Assembly: GCF_000222485.1 (NCBI RefSeq)
Contig: NC_015914.1
Coordinates: 4,694,001 to 4,758,000, forward strand
Reading direction: 5' to 3'
DNA from: Cyclobacterium marinum DSM 745
GTDB taxonomy: Bacteria > Bacteroidota > Bacteroidia > Cytophagales > Cyclobacteriaceae
Length of the DNA stretch: 64,000 nt
In this document: piece by piece, positions 16,469 through 25,546 of the stretch
Layout: every line of letters starts with the position of its first letter
Numbering within the stretch: position 1 is the first letter of the stretch
Position numbers and translations under genes: made by a program
Notes under the pieces: generated by a model
The model's database searches: none
Seen by the model: the letters and a program-made list of their open reading frames with translations, nothing else
Told to the model about the DNA's origin: nothing

Positions 16469-18469
16469 ATGAAACTGAAAATTGTTCAAGAAGATCCCTG
16501 GTTAGAGGATTACAAAGAAGAGATTTACCAAAGATGGGTGAGGTTTCAAAGGGCATATGATGAAATTAAGACGCCAGATAAAGGACTAAAAGAATTTGCC
16601 TCCGGACATGATTATTTTGGGATTAATTTTGATAAGTCAAAACATGCATGGATTTATAGGGAATGGGCACCGGAGGCCCAAGCTTTATTTTTAATAGGTG
16701 ATTTTAATAATTGGAATCGCACCAGCCATCCCCTTAAAATGGATGAATGGGGAGTCTGGTCCATTGAATTGCCATATGAAGTGTATAAAGACAATTTTGT
16801 ACATAAGAGTTTGGTAAAGGTTCATGTCATTTCCGAAAAAGGAGGCTTAGACCGAATACCTGCTTATATCAGAAGAGTAGTTCAGGATGAAAATACTAAA
16901 GATTTTTCCGGCCAATTATGGTTTCCGGAAAAACCTTTTGTTTGGACGGATAAGGGGTATAGACCTGTTCACGACAAAGAAGGCTTATTGATTTACGAGT
17001 GTCATGTAGGTATGGGGCTTGAGGAAGAAGCTGTAGGTTCTTACTTGGATTTTGCAGATAAAATATTGCCGAAAATTAGGGACTTAGGGTACAATGCCAT
17101 TCAATTAATGGCAGTAATGGAACACCCGTATTACGGTTCTTTCGGTTATCATGTTTCTAGTTTTTTCTGTCCTTCCAGTAGATTTGGGACACCTGAAGAT
17201 TTGAAATACCTTGTCAATAAAGCCCATGAAATTGGGCTTGCAGTGATCATGGATGTTGTGCATTCCCATGCTGTACAGAATGTTGCTGAAGGCTTAAATG
17301 CATTTGATGGATCAGATCACCAGTATTTTCATTCAGGTCCCAGGGGATACCATGAGGTATGGGATTCTAAGTTGTTTGATTATGGAAAATGGGAGGTAAA
17401 AAGGTTTTTACTTTCCAATTTAAAATATTGGTTGGAAGAATTTCATTTTGATGGATTTCGATTCGATGGAGTAACTTCCATGCTTTATTTTCACCACGGA
17501 TTGACAACTTTTGATCATTTTGAGAAGTATTTTTTGAAAGATGTAGATTGGGACGCAATCATTTATTTGCAACTGGCAAATAGCCTTATTAAGGAGGTAA
17601 AACCATATGCCATTTCCATTGCAGAAGATGTAAGTGGAATGCCCGGGCTTTGTAGGTTGCCTGCAGAAGGTGGAGTGGGTTTTGATTATAGGTTGGCCAT
17701 GGGTGTGCCTGATTTTTACATCAAAATGCTCAAAGAGAAAAAAGACGAAGAATGGGATATCCTTGAGTTTTGGAAAGAGCTCAGTGATCGTAGGTACAAA
17801 GAAAAAACCATTGCCTATGCAGAATCTCATGATCAAGCTTTAGTAGGTGATAAATCCATTGCTTTTTGGTTAATGGATAAGGAGATGTACTTTCACATGC
17901 GCGTGGGGGATGAAAGTATTGTTATTGATAGGGGGATAGCCCTACACAAGTTATTAAGACTTTTCACTATTGGACTAGGAGGAGAAGGGTATCTTAACTT
18001 TATGGGGAATGAATTTGGACATCCTGAATGGGTAGATTTTCCACGAGAAGGGAACAATTGGAGCTATAAGTATGCACGAAGACAGTGGAGTTTGGCAGAA
18101 GACAAGGATCTTAAATATCAATTTTTACTTAACTGGGACAGGTCCATGCTTGCCCTTATTAAAGCGCATAAGGTTTTATGTGCTCCCTTTGCCGATCAAG
18201 TGCATGCTGATCCGGCGAATAAGGTAGTAATCTTTCGAAGAGGGGCATTATTGTTTGCTTTTTCTTTCAACCCCCAGGTAGCAATTGCTGATTATAAATT
18301 TAAAGCTCCTGAAATGGGGCAATACAGGCTTGTGCTCAATTCAGATGATGTGCAGTATGGAGGGTTTGGCCGAATAGACAATAGTTTGGCCTATTTTACA
18401 GACCAAAAGCAACAATTAAGCATCTATATGACCAACAGAACTGCTTTGGTTTTTGAAAAATTCGATTGA
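16469..18469 (+). CDS. glgB: 1,4-alpha-glucan branching enzyme, eukaryotic-like GH13_8 type
   Basis: The 666-residue enzyme has an N-terminal CBM48-like domain (WAPEAQALFLIGDFNNW), a GH13 TIM barrel and a C-terminal beta domain. Diagnostic motifs are VVHSHAVQNV, FDGFRFDGVTSMLYFHHG (nucleophile Asp), AISIAEDVSGMPG (acid/base Glu) and YAESHDQALVGDKS. These match the starch/glycogen branching enzymes of eukaryotes and the GH13_8 group found in some bacteria, rather than the classical bacterial GH13_9 GlgB. It should introduce alpha-1,6 branches into glycogen in the cytoplasm. No other glycogen gene (glgA, glgC, glgP) is present in the window. Confidence 0.93.
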   Translation: MKLKIVQEDPWLEDYKEEIYQRWVRFQRAYDEIKTPDKGLKEFASGHDYFGINFDKSKHAWIYREWAPEAQALFLIGDFNNWNRTSHPLKMDEWGVWSIELPYEVYKDNFVHKSLVKVHVISEKGGLDRIPAYIRRVVQDENTKDFSGQLWFPEKPFVWTDKGYRPVHDKEGLLIYECHVGMGLEEEAVGSYLDFADKILPKIRDLGYNAIQLMAVMEHPYYGSFGYHVSSFFCPSSRFGTPEDLKYLVNKAHEIGLAVIMDVVHSHAVQNVAEGLNAFDGSDHQYFHSGPRGYHEVWDSKLFDYGKWEVKRFLLSNLKYWLEEFHFDGFRFDGVTSMLYFHHGLTTFDHFEKYFLKDVDWDAIIYLQLANSLIKEVKPYAISIAEDVSGMPGLCRLPAEGGVGFDYRLAMGVPDFYIKMLKEKKDEEWDILEFWKELSDRRYKEKTIAYAESHDQALVGDKSIAFWLMDKEMYFHMRVGDESIVIDRGIALHKLLRLFTIGLGGEGYLNFMGNEFGHPEWVDFPREGNNWSYKYARRQWSLAEDKDLKYQFLLNWDRSMLALIKAHKVLCAPFADQVHADPANKVVIFRRGALLFAFSFNPQVAIADYKFKAPEMGQYRLVLNSDDVQYGGFGRIDNSLAYFTDQKQQLSIYMTNRTALVFEKFD

Positions 18470-18535
18470 GCATTAATCCAATTAAAATTTGGCAAGCCCT
18501 TATATTATGAGGAAATCAGTTAATAATTATTGGTC

Positions 18536-18565
18536 TTGCACCTTTTTTGATTAATATTACCTTTG
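18536..18565 (+). promoter_or_regulatory. Bacteroidota-type sigma-A promoter of trkA-trkH
   Basis: TTG (18536-18538), a 19-bp spacer and TACCTTTG (18558-18565) fit the Bacteroidota TTG-N19-TAnnTTTG promoter exactly. The predicted transcription start is near 18571, about 13 bases before the trkA ATG, so the leader is very short. Confidence 0.65.
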
Positions 18566-18583
18566 AATATTTAATACAACGCT

Positions 18584-19930
18584 ATGGCAGTAAATATCGT
18601 GATCGCTGGTGCAGGAGATATGGGTTTTCACCTGGCAGAACAGCTTTATTACGAAAGTAAGAATATCATATTAATTGATTTGGACAAAGATGTTCTGGAC
18701 AATATAGGCTCCAGATTGGATGTATTGACCATAGAGGGGGATTCGGCTTCGATTGATGTATTGAAAAAAGCGAATATTCACAATGCTGAATTGATGTTGG
18801 CTGTTACTACTTCAGAAAAAACCAATATTTGTACGGCCGTTTTGGCTAAACAATTGGGAGCCAAAAAGGTTATCGCTAGGGTAAGAAATCATGATTATTT
18901 ATACCCGGAAAATAAAATTTATTTTGAGAACCTTGGGATAGACTCCATCATTTCTCCTTCTATGCTCTGTAGCAAAGAGATATCGCGATTGATGAAGCGC
19001 TCTAGCTTTTCAGATGTTATTGAATTTGAAGATGGAAGGTTAAGTGTTGTCGGGATTACCTTGGACCGATATTCTCCATTGATTAATAGGAAGCTTTCTG
19101 ATACTCGAACTGACCCGATTTTCAAAGAAATTAGGATTATTGCCATTGTTCGTGATCAAAGAACCATAATTCCAAGGGGGGATATTTTTATTCGAAACAA
19201 TGATCATGTATTTTTTATTTCCAATAACAAATCTGTAAATACAGTCAAAGACCTTGTACACCATAAGGAAAAAGATATTCATGACGTCATGATTATTGGA
19301 GGTGATGATTTGGCCTATTCTACAGCAAGGGAATTGGAGGATGACTATGGTGTTACATTGATCCATAATGAAAAAGAACGATGTAAATGGTTGGCAGAAA
19401 GACTGGATACTGCCTTGATTATCCACGGAGATTATAAAAATATCAATCTCTTGATTGAGGAAGGTCTGGAAACAATGGACGGCTTTTTGGCATTAACAGA
19501 TAGTTCAGAGACAAATATTATTACCAGTTTAAGTGCCAAGAATCACGGAGTATATAAAACCATTGCACATGTGGATACCAGAGAGTACATCCATATATCG
19601 CACAGTATTGGAGTAGATTCTCTGATAAATAAAAAGTTGGTGGCGGCAAACCATGTAAGCAGGTACCTGAAAAAGGGACAAGTAGAAGCTGTTTCAGGGA
19701 TTCAAGGGGTAGAGGCAGAGTTTGTACAATATGCAGTTACAAAAAACAATAAACTAACCAAGAAAAACTTGAAGGCATTGCATTTTCCAAATACAGCTGT
19801 GGTAGCAGGGGTTATTAGGGGCGAAGAAGTTTTTATTCCTGATGGTCAATTTCAATTACAACTTCATGACAAAGCAATAGTTTTGGCTCTCCCTGAAGCC
19901 AAACCGGTACTGGAAAAATTATTTAATTAA
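18584..19930 (+). CDS. trkA: Trk potassium-uptake regulatory subunit TrkA
   Basis: The 448-residue protein has two RCK modules. The first Rossmann fold starts at VNIVIAGAGDMGFHLAEQL (glycine-rich NAD-binding loop). The second is weaker (VMIIGGDDLAYSTARELEDDYG) and lacks a clean GxGxxG. Each is followed by an RCK_C domain. TrkA is the cytoplasmic nucleotide-binding gating ring of the TrkAH potassium channel/transporter. It is followed 2 bp later by trkH, as expected for a translationally linked pair. A consensus promoter sits directly upstream. Confidence 0.95.
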   Translation: MAVNIVIAGAGDMGFHLAEQLYYESKNIILIDLDKDVLDNIGSRLDVLTIEGDSASIDVLKKANIHNAELMLAVTTSEKTNICTAVLAKQLGAKKVIARVRNHDYLYPENKIYFENLGIDSIISPSMLCSKEISRLMKRSSFSDVIEFEDGRLSVVGITLDRYSPLINRKLSDTRTDPIFKEIRIIAIVRDQRTIIPRGDIFIRNNDHVFFISNNKSVNTVKDLVHHKEKDIHDVMIIGGDDLAYSTARELEDDYGVTLIHNEKERCKWLAERLDTALIIHGDYKNINLLIEEGLETMDGFLALTDSSETNIITSLSAKNHGVYKTIAHVDTREYIHISHSIGVDSLINKKLVAANHVSRYLKKGQVEAVSGIQGVEAEFVQYAVTKNNKLTKKNLKALHFPNTAVVAGVIRGEEVFIPDGQFQLQLHDKAIVLALPEAKPVLEKLFN

Positions 19931-19932
19931 CC

Positions 19933-21384
19933 ATGATTCATTACAAGGCCATTTTAAAAGTCATGGGAGGATTGATGATGCTCTTGGGAGTTTTGATGTT
20001 TCCAAGCGTTGCTTTCTCTTACTATTACCAAAGTGGAGATCAGATAACCTTAATTGGATCAGCATTAATTTGTTTGACCATTGGGGGGACCTTTTTCTTT
20101 TCATTTGCCAAACAAGATCAAAACATCCGAAAAAGAGAGGGCTATATGATTGTTGCCTTAAGCTGGATCATTATGTCGGTTTTTGGAATGATGCCCTATC
20201 TTCTAAGTGGAACTATTCCCAATTATTCAGATGCCATTTTTGAAACTGTTTCAGGATTTACTACTACAGGAGCCTCAATTCTGACAGACATTGAACGTTT
20301 GCCAGAAGGTATACTTTTGTGGAGAAGCATGACCCAATGGATAGGTGGGTTGGGGATTATTGTTCTTACTGTAGCCATTTTTCCCTTGTTAGGAATTGGG
20401 GGAATTGAGCTTTTTGTGGCCGAATCACCAGGACCTACTTCGGATAAAGTGCACCCCAGGATTAGAGAGACCGCCAAAAGACTATGGTTAATTTATTTCG
20501 GTCTTACCCTTCTTCTAGTGGTGATTTATTATTTGGAAGGGATGTCATTTTTTGATGCAATGAATCATTCACTTACCACAATGTCCACTGGTGGATTCTC
20601 CACAAAAAACAATAGCATGGCCTTTTTTGACAGTCCTGTTATTCAATACACGGCTGTGTTTTTTATGTTTTTAGCTGGTACCAATTTTACTTTGATATAC
20701 TTTGCCTTCAAAGGTCATTTTAAGAGAATCTGGGCCAGTGATGAGTTTAGGGCTTATTTTATTAGTGTCTGTTTTTTGGTTATAGGGATTTTTGGAGCCG
20801 TATACTTTTTAGCCAATGAAAACATTGAAAAATCGTTTAGAGATGTGCTTTTTCAGGTGGTTTCCTTAATCACTACTACCGGCTATGTTACCGCTGATTA
20901 TACGGGGTATAGCAATGGTTTGACCATTATTTTCTTTATGATGCTATTCATGGGGGCTTGTGCAGGTTCAACAAGTGGCGGGATAAAATTTATCAGACAC
21001 TTGACCTTTGTTAAAAACTCAACCCTTGAGTTCAAGCGTATTGTACACCCAAGGGCTGTGGTACCTTTAAAAATTAATGGTGAAAGAGTGACGGGCAAGG
21101 TAATTACTCATATCATGAATTTCCTCTTGTTGTACCTAATGATTTTTGTCCTAGGTTCTATTGTAATGTCCATAGCAGGTTACGATTTGATTACTTCTTT
21201 TGGAGCGGTAGCTACTTCGATGGGAAATGTCGGGCCGGGAATTGGAAGGGTTGGTCCTGTAGATAACTTTGCCTTCTTTTCTCCTTTTGCAAAATTGTTC
21301 CTTAGTTTTTTAATGTTGTTGGGAAGATTGGAACTGTTTACTATATTGGTATTATTTACTCCGTATTTCTGGAGGGCCAACTAA
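19933..21384 (+). CDS. trkH: Trk potassium-uptake channel subunit TrkH
   Basis: The 483-residue integral membrane protein has the four MPM repeats of the TrkH/KtrB/HKT superfamily. The four selectivity-filter segments are visible: TTTGASILT, STGGFSTK, TTTGYVTADY and SMGNVGPGIG, each with the filter glycine. It forms the potassium pore in the inner membrane and works with TrkA, encoded 2 bp upstream. The length is normal for the family. Confidence 0.95.
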   Translation: MIHYKAILKVMGGLMMLLGVLMFPSVAFSYYYQSGDQITLIGSALICLTIGGTFFFSFAKQDQNIRKREGYMIVALSWIIMSVFGMMPYLLSGTIPNYSDAIFETVSGFTTTGASILTDIERLPEGILLWRSMTQWIGGLGIIVLTVAIFPLLGIGGIELFVAESPGPTSDKVHPRIRETAKRLWLIYFGLTLLLVVIYYLEGMSFFDAMNHSLTTMSTGGFSTKNNSMAFFDSPVIQYTAVFFMFLAGTNFTLIYFAFKGHFKRIWASDEFRAYFISVCFLVIGIFGAVYFLANENIEKSFRDVLFQVVSLITTTGYVTADYTGYSNGLTIIFFMMLFMGACAGSTSGGIKFIRHLTFVKNSTLEFKRIVHPRAVVPLKINGERVTGKVITHIMNFLLLYLMIFVLGSIVMSIAGYDLITSFGAVATSMGNVGPGIGRVGPVDNFAFFSPFAKLFLSFLMLLGRLELFTILVLFTPYFWRAN

Positions 21385-21400
21385 CTAAACGAATTTAACC

Positions 21401-22168
21401 ATGGAACCAGTAGTAATATCCGTATTTACTTCAAAAGAATTGGGTTTCACAGGAAATCCGGCTGCTATTTTTCTTTGTGATAAAATGTTGGGTACCGAAG
21501 ACATGCAACAAAAAGCCACCGTGATTGGTCTTCCTGCTACTACCTTTGTGAATATTGATGAAGAAGGTAGATGTAATGTAAGGTGGTTTGCACCGGATGC
21601 TGAAATCAATTTGTGTGGACATGGGGCTGCAGCTGCTGGAATTTTCCTCTCCGATTATTTAAATAAGAAAGACACAGTGCTTTATTACAATGGTGGAGAA
21701 ATTGTTGTGACGGTTGAAGAAGAAACTTTTTACATGAGCCTAGGTGCCATTCCCGTTATTAGGGAGCTTCCTAGATGTCCTGAGCCGATAAGGGAGGGAT
21801 TAGGCATACCTGTTTTAGGTGTTTTTGAAACAGCCAATAAACACCTGATTCTTACTGATTCAGCTACCTCCGTAAAGTATATGAATCCCGATTATGCTAG
21901 GTTAAGAGATTCAGAAATTTTTGGTTATGCCATAACTGCTCCGGGAGATAAGGTTGATTTTGTAAGTAGAACTTTAGTTCCACACGTAAGCCAGCTGGAA
22001 GATTATGCCACTGGTTCCTCACATGCAATGTTAGTGCCTTTTTGGGCTGAAAGGCTTAAAAAAAACGAGATGGTAGCAGATCAACTAAGTGATAGAGGGG
22101 GAAGGTTTTACACCAAGATTAATGGTAAAGAGGTAACCTTGTCTGGCCAATATGAAAGGCTTTCCTAA
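21401..22168 (+). CDS. PhzF-family protein lacking the catalytic Glu
   Basis: The 255-residue protein follows the PhzF/diaminopimelate-epimerase-like fold: VFTSKELGFTGNPAAIFL at the N-terminus, INLCGHGAAAAG (the GHP-like loop) and EDYATGSSHAML (the DxATGSA loop with its Asp). In PhzF the catalytic Glu45 lies in the NLSESTFV segment; here the matching segment reads GLPATTFV, with Ala where Glu is expected. The protein is also somewhat shorter than most family members (about 260-290). It may be inactive as an isomerase or use different chemistry. It lies 16 bp after trkH on the same strand and may be read from the same message; no functional link is known. Confidence 0.8.
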   Translation: MEPVVISVFTSKELGFTGNPAAIFLCDKMLGTEDMQQKATVIGLPATTFVNIDEEGRCNVRWFAPDAEINLCGHGAAAAGIFLSDYLNKKDTVLYYNGGEIVVTVEEETFYMSLGAIPVIRELPRCPEPIREGLGIPVLGVFETANKHLILTDSATSVKYMNPDYARLRDSEIFGYAITAPGDKVDFVSRTLVPHVSQLEDYATGSSHAMLVPFWAERLKKNEMVADQLSDRGGRFYTKINGKEVTLSGQYERLS

Positions 22169-22470
22169 GCTGGATTGATAGTTTCGTATCGTTGTATTTA
22201 TTGATAAAAAAGATTAAAAGTTCTTTGTTCAATTAAATAGCTTTTTAAACCTGATCCAGACGCGATCCATTTTCGCTCTACCCTTTACTTTCATGACATA
22301 CTGTCAAGATTTAGGAATAGGGTTTCATTATTTCAATATTCTGTATCAATATTTAAACGAATTCATTCATTATGATTTTTTCAGTATAAATTTCTTTCCT
22401 TGGTATAATTATTGCTTTTTTATTTTGCTAAGTTTTGGAATTTCTAATATTGACGAAATAAATATATACA
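22169..22470. other. 302-bp AT-rich region upstream of argB
   Basis: This probably holds the promoter of the arginine operon, but I find no clean TTG-N19-TAnnTTTG and no clear ARG-box palindrome. A 67-codon frame (22293-22496) overlaps argB and has biased, low-complexity residues, so I do not call it a gene. Confidence 0.4.
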
Positions 22471-23295
22471 ATGGAATATCACAAAATTCTCATTAAATAC
22501 GGTGGGAATGCAATGGTCAGTGAAGAACTTAAACATGACATTGCTAATAAAATAAAAGAACTGCAAAGTCATGGTATTCAGGTAATACTTGTCCATGGTG
22601 GAGGGCCATTTATCAATAAATCCTTGGCCGATGCTGGAATTAAATCAGAATTTTTTGATGGTCACAGGCACACCAGTGTGGAGGCCATGTCCTGCATTGA
22701 AAAGACCTTAAAAGGAGAAGTAAACAGTTCCCTTGTTAATTTGCTGAACAAGCAAGGGCTGAGAGCTGTAGGACTTTCAGGGAAAGATGGAAAATTAGCG
22801 ATTGCTCAGAAGAGATGGCATATTCGACAACAGGAGAATGGAGAAGCCATAAAGGTAGACTTGGGTCAGGTAGGAGACGTTGTTTCTGTTAATCCATTGT
22901 TAATTGAGTCCTTATTGGAAAATGCCTTCACACCTGTCATAACATGCATTGCCTCTGATGAAGAGGGGAATGATTACAACATTAATGGAGATGTTTTTGC
23001 GGGTAAAATTGCAGCAGCTATCCAAGCGGATGCTTATATTGTATTGACAGATGTAGATGGACTGTACAAAGAGTATCCAAACCCGGACTCCATTATTAGA
23101 GAAATTGATACCACTACCATTCCAAAATTTTATGGTAAGGCCATCTCTGGCGGTATGATTCCAAAGATTGAATCTTGTGTCAATGCCGTTAAATCCGGAG
23201 TTAAAAAAGCGGTAATTTTAAATGGAACATGTCCGGAACAAATTTCAGATTATCTTATCAAGCAAATTTCAATAGGAACAACAATTAAACTTTAA
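22471..23295 (+). CDS. argB: N-acetylglutamate kinase (ArgB)
   Basis: The 274-residue amino-acid kinase has the N-terminal motif ILIKYGGNAM, the phosphate/substrate loop VILVHGGGPFIN and the substrate-binding DGHRHTSVEAM. ATP-site motifs are NINGDVFAGKIAAAI, LTDVDGLY and GGMIPKIESC. It phosphorylates N-acetylglutamate, the second step of arginine synthesis, in the cytoplasm. It leads the argB-argD-argC-argJ operon, and argD starts 2 bp after it. There is no long N-terminal helix of the kind seen in arginine-inhibited hexameric ArgB, so strong feedback inhibition is not predicted. Confidence 0.92.
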   Translation: MEYHKILIKYGGNAMVSEELKHDIANKIKELQSHGIQVILVHGGGPFINKSLADAGIKSEFFDGHRHTSVEAMSCIEKTLKGEVNSSLVNLLNKQGLRAVGLSGKDGKLAIAQKRWHIRQQENGEAIKVDLGQVGDVVSVNPLLIESLLENAFTPVITCIASDEEGNDYNINGDVFAGKIAAAIQADAYIVLTDVDGLYKEYPNPDSIIREIDTTTIPKFYGKAISGGMIPKIESCVNAVKSGVKKAVILNGTCPEQISDYLIKQISIGTTIKL

Positions 23296-23297
23296 GC

Positions 23298-24500
23298 ATG
23301 CATATTTCGAACGAGTATTTGTACGAAGAAGACAAGAAAAATTATTTACCCACTTTCAAACGCTTTCCTCTTGCTTTCATCAAGGGCAAAGGGAGTAGAC
23401 TTTGGGATGCAGATGGGAAGGAATACATTGATATGCTGGCTGGAATAGCTGTTAATAATTTGGGGCATTGTCATCCAAAAGTGGTAAAGGCTGTCCAAGA
23501 TCAGGCTGCCGAGTTGATGCATATCTCCAATTTTTTTGTTAGTCCTCCTCAAGTTGCCGTTAGCAAACTGTTAGTTGATTTGACCGGATTAAAACATGTT
23601 TTTTTAACTAATAGTGGAGCGGAATCTGTTGAAGGTGCAATTAAAATTGCTAGGAAATATGCTCATAAGCGCAATAAAGGAGGAGAAATAATCTCCATGA
23701 AAAACTCCTTTCATGGGCGTACCCTAGCTACCATAGCCACAGGTCAAAAAAAATACCAACAAGGTTTTGCTCCAATACCGACAGGATTTTCTCAGGTTGC
23801 ATTCAATGATATCAATGCATTGAAAGCCGCCCTAAACGAAAATACGGCAGCTGTAATTCTGGAACCAATCCAAGGAGAAGGTGGAATAGTGCCTGCAGAA
23901 AAAGAATATTTAGAGGAGGTTCGCCAATTATGTGACGAACAGGATATTTTATTGATTTTTGATGAAATTCAGTGTGGAATAGGTAGAACAGGTAAGCTTT
24001 TTGCGAAAGAGCATTTTGAAATTCAACCTGATATCATGACCCTAGCCAAAGGCTTAGGTGGAGGAATGTCTGTAGGAGCATTGCTTTGTAATGAAAAAGT
24101 TGGAGATGCGATAGATTATGGAGATCATGGAACCACCTTCGGAGGGAATCCTATGGCTTCTGCAGCTGCATTGGCCACTTTGAAAGCCATACTCGAAGAA
24201 GGGTTGGTGGAAAGAGCTCTTGAAAAGGGAAATTGGATAATGAATACCGTAAAATCATGGAAAACCAAGCACGCTATGATCAAAGAAGTGAGAGGCATGG
24301 GACTGATGATTGGTATCGTTTTGGATCGTCCGGCGGCCCCTTTTGTAAAAGCACTATTGGATGATGGAATTATTGTAAATGGAACGGCAGAGACGGTGAT
24401 ACGTCTAGTGCCCCCACTAAATATTCCAGATGAAGATGTGAATACAGTTTTGGAAAAATTGGAAAAGTTAATTGGATCAATTGAACAAAATGAGAAATAG
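23298..24500 (+). CDS. argD: Acetylornithine aminotransferase (ArgD)
   Basis: The 400-residue class-III PLP aminotransferase has LTNSGAESVEGAIKIARKY (phosphate-binding loop), NSFHGRTLATIATG and EPIQGEGGI. It also has LLIFDEIQCGIGRTGK (PLP-pyridine Asp) and TLAKGLGGGMSVGA with the Schiff-base Lys. It converts N-acetylglutamate semialdehyde to N-acetylornithine. It overlaps argC by 11 bp, consistent with translational coupling. Broad-specificity ornithine aminotransferases look similar, but the operon context favours ArgD. Confidence 0.92.
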   Translation: MHISNEYLYEEDKKNYLPTFKRFPLAFIKGKGSRLWDADGKEYIDMLAGIAVNNLGHCHPKVVKAVQDQAAELMHISNFFVSPPQVAVSKLLVDLTGLKHVFLTNSGAESVEGAIKIARKYAHKRNKGGEIISMKNSFHGRTLATIATGQKKYQQGFAPIPTGFSQVAFNDINALKAALNENTAAVILEPIQGEGGIVPAEKEYLEEVRQLCDEQDILLIFDEIQCGIGRTGKLFAKEHFEIQPDIMTLAKGLGGGMSVGALLCNEKVGDAIDYGDHGTTFGGNPMASAAALATLKAILEEGLVERALEKGNWIMNTVKSWKTKHAMIKEVRGMGLMIGIVLDRPAAPFVKALLDDGIIVNGTAETVIRLVPPLNIPDEDVNTVLEKLEKLIGSIEQNEK

Positions 24501-25533
24501 TAAATATAAAGTTAGCATTGTAGGTGCCTCCGGATATACAGGGTCTGAATTAGCAAGGATATTAATCCATCATCCTGAAGTAGAAATCGTAAGTATCACT
24601 TCTGAAAGCCATAAAGGAAAGCGATTTTCAGATTTGCATGGTCAGTTTTCGGGGATAATTGATTTTGAATTGGTTGGAGCTGATGATGTGAATGTGGCCG
24701 AAGTAGATGTAGTATTTTTGGCTCTTCCTCATGGTGTTTCCATGGAATTTGTTAAGCGCTGGATAGATGAAGGAGTGAAGATTGTAGATTTATCCGGAGA
24801 TTTTAGATTGTCAAGTCCGGAAGTTTATGAAGATTGGTACAAAAAAGACCATACTTTCCCTAAAGGTTTCGACAAAGCTGTTTATGGAATGCCTGAATTG
24901 CATTTTGAATCCATTAGTGAAGCAAGTTTAATTGCTAATCCCGGCTGCTATCCCACAGCTTCAGTATTAAGCTTGGCTCCATTATTTGAAGCAGGTATTG
25001 GGAATACAGATGGGGCCATAATTGATGCCAAGTCAGGAACTACAGGAGCAGGGGTTAAGGCCAGTAATACCACACATTTTTCCAATGTAAATGACAATTT
25101 CAAAGCCTATGGAATAGGCACACATAGGCATACTGTAGAAATTCAGGAACAGCTTTCGTTTTTACTGAAAAAATCAGTTATTTTACAGTTTACGCCTCAT
25201 CTTTTACCGGTGGATAGAGGTATTTTGGCTACCTCTTATATTTCCATTGATACAGAGATGGACCAAGAAAAGTTGACCGCTCTTTACAAGGATTTTTATA
25301 AAAATAAGCCTTTTGTAAGGTTAAGAAACCAAGCTCCATCAATAAAGGAAGTAAGAGGGAGCAATTATGCAGATGTTTATCCATATTGGGATAAGAGAAC
25401 GGGAAAAGCCATTGTAATCACGGCAATAGATAACTTGGTCAAAGGGGCAGCTGGTCAAGCTGTTCATAATATGAACATTATGTTGGGATTGAACGAATCT
25501 ATTGGCCTTCTACAGGTTCCAATGCAACCATAA
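24490..25533 (+). CDS. argC: N-acetyl-gamma-glutamyl-phosphate reductase (ArgC)
   Basis: The 347-residue dehydrogenase starts MRNSKYKVSIVGASGYTGSE, which contains the NADP-binding GASGYTG loop. The catalytic Cys lies in ANPGCYPTASVL, and the C-terminal domain carries HRHTVEIQEQL. The ATG at 24490 is preferred over an in-frame TTG 18 bp upstream because it directly precedes the beta strand of the Rossmann fold. It reduces acetylglutamyl phosphate to the semialdehyde. It is the third gene of the arginine operon. Confidence 0.92.
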   Translation: MRNSKYKVSIVGASGYTGSELARILIHHPEVEIVSITSESHKGKRFSDLHGQFSGIIDFELVGADDVNVAEVDVVFLALPHGVSMEFVKRWIDEGVKIVDLSGDFRLSSPEVYEDWYKKDHTFPKGFDKAVYGMPELHFESISEASLIANPGCYPTASVLSLAPLFEAGIGNTDGAIIDAKSGTTGAGVKASNTTHFSNVNDNFKAYGIGTHRHTVEIQEQLSFLLKKSVILQFTPHLLPVDRGILATSYISIDTEMDQEKLTALYKDFYKNKPFVRLRNQAPSIKEVRGSNYADVYPYWDKRTGKAIVITAIDNLVKGAAGQAVHNMNIMLGLNESIGLLQVPMQP

Positions 25534-25546
25534 ATTAAAAGATCTA

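Noticed and set aside
22293..22496. 67-codon frame upstream of argB
   Set aside because: It overlaps the argB start, is rich in Tyr/Phe/Ile as expected from translated AT-rich spacer DNA, and shows no motif.
24472..24489. Upstream TTG start for argC
   Set aside because: It would only add MDQLNK before the Rossmann strand and increase overlap with argD; the ATG at 24490 fits the family.
25502..25546. Upstream ATG start for argJ
   Set aside because: It adds 15 residues that overlap argC in another frame and are not part of the ArgJ family N-terminus.
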